From the NCBI GenBank assembly GCA_022565655.1, contig JAIUMG010000194.1:1-6430 (forward strand): DNA of 6,430 bases. The letters are read 5' to 3'. Below are positions 5,452-6,430 of this stretch, piece by piece. The notes below the pieces were generated by a model. It did no database searches, had not been told where the DNA came from, and saw only the letters and a list, made by a program, of their open reading frames with translations. Each line of letters opens with the position of its first letter. The stretch's first letter is position 1. A program made the translations under genes and the position numbers. This DNA comes from Alkalimonas sp. GTDB taxonomy: Bacteria; Pseudomonadota; Gammaproteobacteria; Enterobacterales; Alteromonadaceae.

Positions 5452-6360
5452 TTAGTCTTCCATAATGCTGGCATAGCGTTCAACCAGAAAATCAATCAAT
5501 GCCCGGATTGAGGGCAGCATACCGCGTCGGGATGGAAACACCAGATGAATGACTTCACGTCGGGGCTCCCACTCAGGCAGCAGGTGGATCAAACGGCCAT
5601 CCGCCAGCTCTTGTTGCAGCATCAATAACGGCAGTTGCACCACACCGACCCCAGCCAGCGCAGCAGTTTTTAATGCCAACATATCGGTGGTGGTATAGCG
5701 TGGTTGATAAGCTAGCTTTAGCTGCCGGCCATCGGCGTGCTGCAGGCACCACTCATGCGGCTCCTGTGGCCTGCCCCGACTCATGCTGGGCCAGCTTTGT
5801 ATGTCTGTCGGCTGAACCGGCAAGCCTGCCTGGGCTTGCACCAGCTTTGGGCTGGCCACCAGGCACTGCCCCCGATCCGATAGCACCCTTAGCACCAGGT
5901 CACTGTCTTCTAATGGCAAAGGCCGTACGCGCAGCGCCAGATCGACTCCTTCAGCCAACACATCGACTCGCCGGTTGGTGGCCTCAAGGTGTACCGTGAC
6001 ACCAGGGTATAATTGCATAAACTCCGCCAACATGGCACTGACATGAAAGTGCAGCAAGCCAACCGGGCAGGTCAGTCGAATGATACCGCAAGGTTCGGCC
6101 CGGGCTGAATCAATGGCCTGTTGCGCCGCGTCCGCTTCCACCAACATAGCGTGACAATGCTGAAGGTATTGCTGCCCAACCTCAGTGATCTGAAAATGCC
6201 GGCTGGAGCGCTGAATTAAGCGAACTCCCAGCCGCTCTTCCAGAAGAGCCAAACGGCGACTCAATTTGGATTTAGCGATACCCAGCGCCCTGCTGGCCGG
6301 GGCAAAACCGCCATGTTCAGCCACCTGAACAAAGTAATAGAGATCGTTCAAATCCTGCAT
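5452..6360 (-). CDS. LysR family transcriptional regulator
   Basis: A 302-residue LysR-type regulator. The N-terminal winged helix-turn-helix is clear: MQDLNDLYYFVQVAEHGGFA at 1-20, ASRALGIAKSKLSRRLALLE at about 22-41 with the recognition helix, then RLGVRLIQRSSRHFQITEVG. A linker helix follows at about 65-88. The effector domain starts near 93 (IIRLTCPVGLLHF) and contains the VDVLAEGVDLALRVRPL and LAGVGVVQLP blocks typical of the CrgA-like subgroup. Its length is normal, and the ligand and target genes are unknown. The frame is open to 6402. I chose the ATG at 6360 because it gives the usual LysR N-terminus and has AGGAAG (complement of 6364-6369) just upstream. LysR regulators often control a divergent neighbour, which here would lie beyond the right edge. 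The gene ends 48 bases from the convergent Nudix stop, with no clear terminator between them. Confidence 0.94.
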   Translation of the reverse strand: MQDLNDLYYFVQVAEHGGFAPASRALGIAKSKLSRRLALLEERLGVRLIQRSSRHFQITEVGQQYLQHCHAMLVEADAAQQAIDSARAEPCGIIRLTCPVGLLHFHVSAMLAEFMQLYPGVTVHLEATNRRVDVLAEGVDLALRVRPLPLEDSDLVLRVLSDRGQCLVASPKLVQAQAGLPVQPTDIQSWPSMSRGRPQEPHEWCLQHADGRQLKLAYQPRYTTTDMLALKTAALAGVGVVQLPLLMLQQELADGRLIHLLPEWEPRREVIHLVFPSRRGMLPSIRALIDFLVERYASIMED

Positions 6361-6375
6361 AAGCTTCCTAACTAT

Positions 6376-6393
6376 CGTTCTTAAAATGGAACG
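6376..6393. promoter_or_regulatory. Small inverted repeat upstream of the LysR gene
   Basis: CGTTC (6376-6380) and GAACG (6389-6393) are perfect inverted arms around an 8-base AT-rich centre, 16 bases upstream of the LysR ATG. It could be an autoregulatory operator. It is short, and its symmetry does not fit the standard odd-length T-N11-A LysR box, so chance is possible. No convincing -35/-10 pair was found in 6361-6430. Confidence 0.3.
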
Positions 6394-6430
6394 CTGCATC
6401 ACAGTTTAGCAGTCTACCGCCTCTTTGCTA

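Noticed and set aside
6361..6402. Fourteen extra N-terminal codons of the LysR regulator
   Set aside because: LysR proteins typically begin a few residues before the LxxLxxFxxVAExGSF-like helix, and AGGAAG sits just before the ATG at 6360.

Overview
The window looks like ordinary chromosome from a gammaproteobacterium, probably a marine or other aerobic heterotroph of the Oceanospirillales/Alteromonadales type. The evidence is roughly 50% GC by eye, compact gene packing, E. coli-like sigma-70 promoters and Shine-Dalgarno (SD) sites, a PpiC very close to the E. coli protein, and a lemA/M48 protease pair. The genus cannot be named from this sequence. I see no mobile element, CRISPR array, rRNA, tRNA or sign of recent transfer.

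Left part (1-2042, + strand): the last 44 codons of a LemA-family gene are followed after 6 bases by an HtpX-like M48 membrane metalloprotease. The protease has an unusual C-terminal extension of about 290 residues. The pair probably acts in the inner membrane in protein quality control.

Middle (2110-3992, + strand): first comes a small acidic protein that I do not recognise. It is followed by a likely operon of an HDOD-domain protein, a 51-residue DUF2256 zinc-ribbon-like protein and the cytoplasmic parvulin PpiC, with only 7 bases between genes. Both intergenic regions here carry a sizeable inverted repeat overlapping a predicted promoter. One of these promoters is a very good extended -10 promoter in front of the HDOD gene.

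Right part (4014-6430): a cyanide-resistant alternative oxidase (AOX, - strand) converges on ppiC and is divergent from a Nudix hydrolase (+ strand). The 232 bases between the AOX and Nudix starts hold a 20-bp imperfect palindrome that could be an operator, and a Nudix promoter. A LysR-type regulator (- strand) converges on the Nudix gene, and its upstream region runs off the right edge.

For four genes I moved the start inward from the longest reading frame, because a good SD, a promoter or the family's usual N-terminus favours an internal ATG (AOX 4646, Nudix 4879, LysR 6360, PpiC 3714). I found no clear new multi-gene system. The items most worth a second look are the regulatory structures at 2056-2099, 2586-2629 and 4731-4750, the unrecognised protein at 2110-2574, and the M48 extension.
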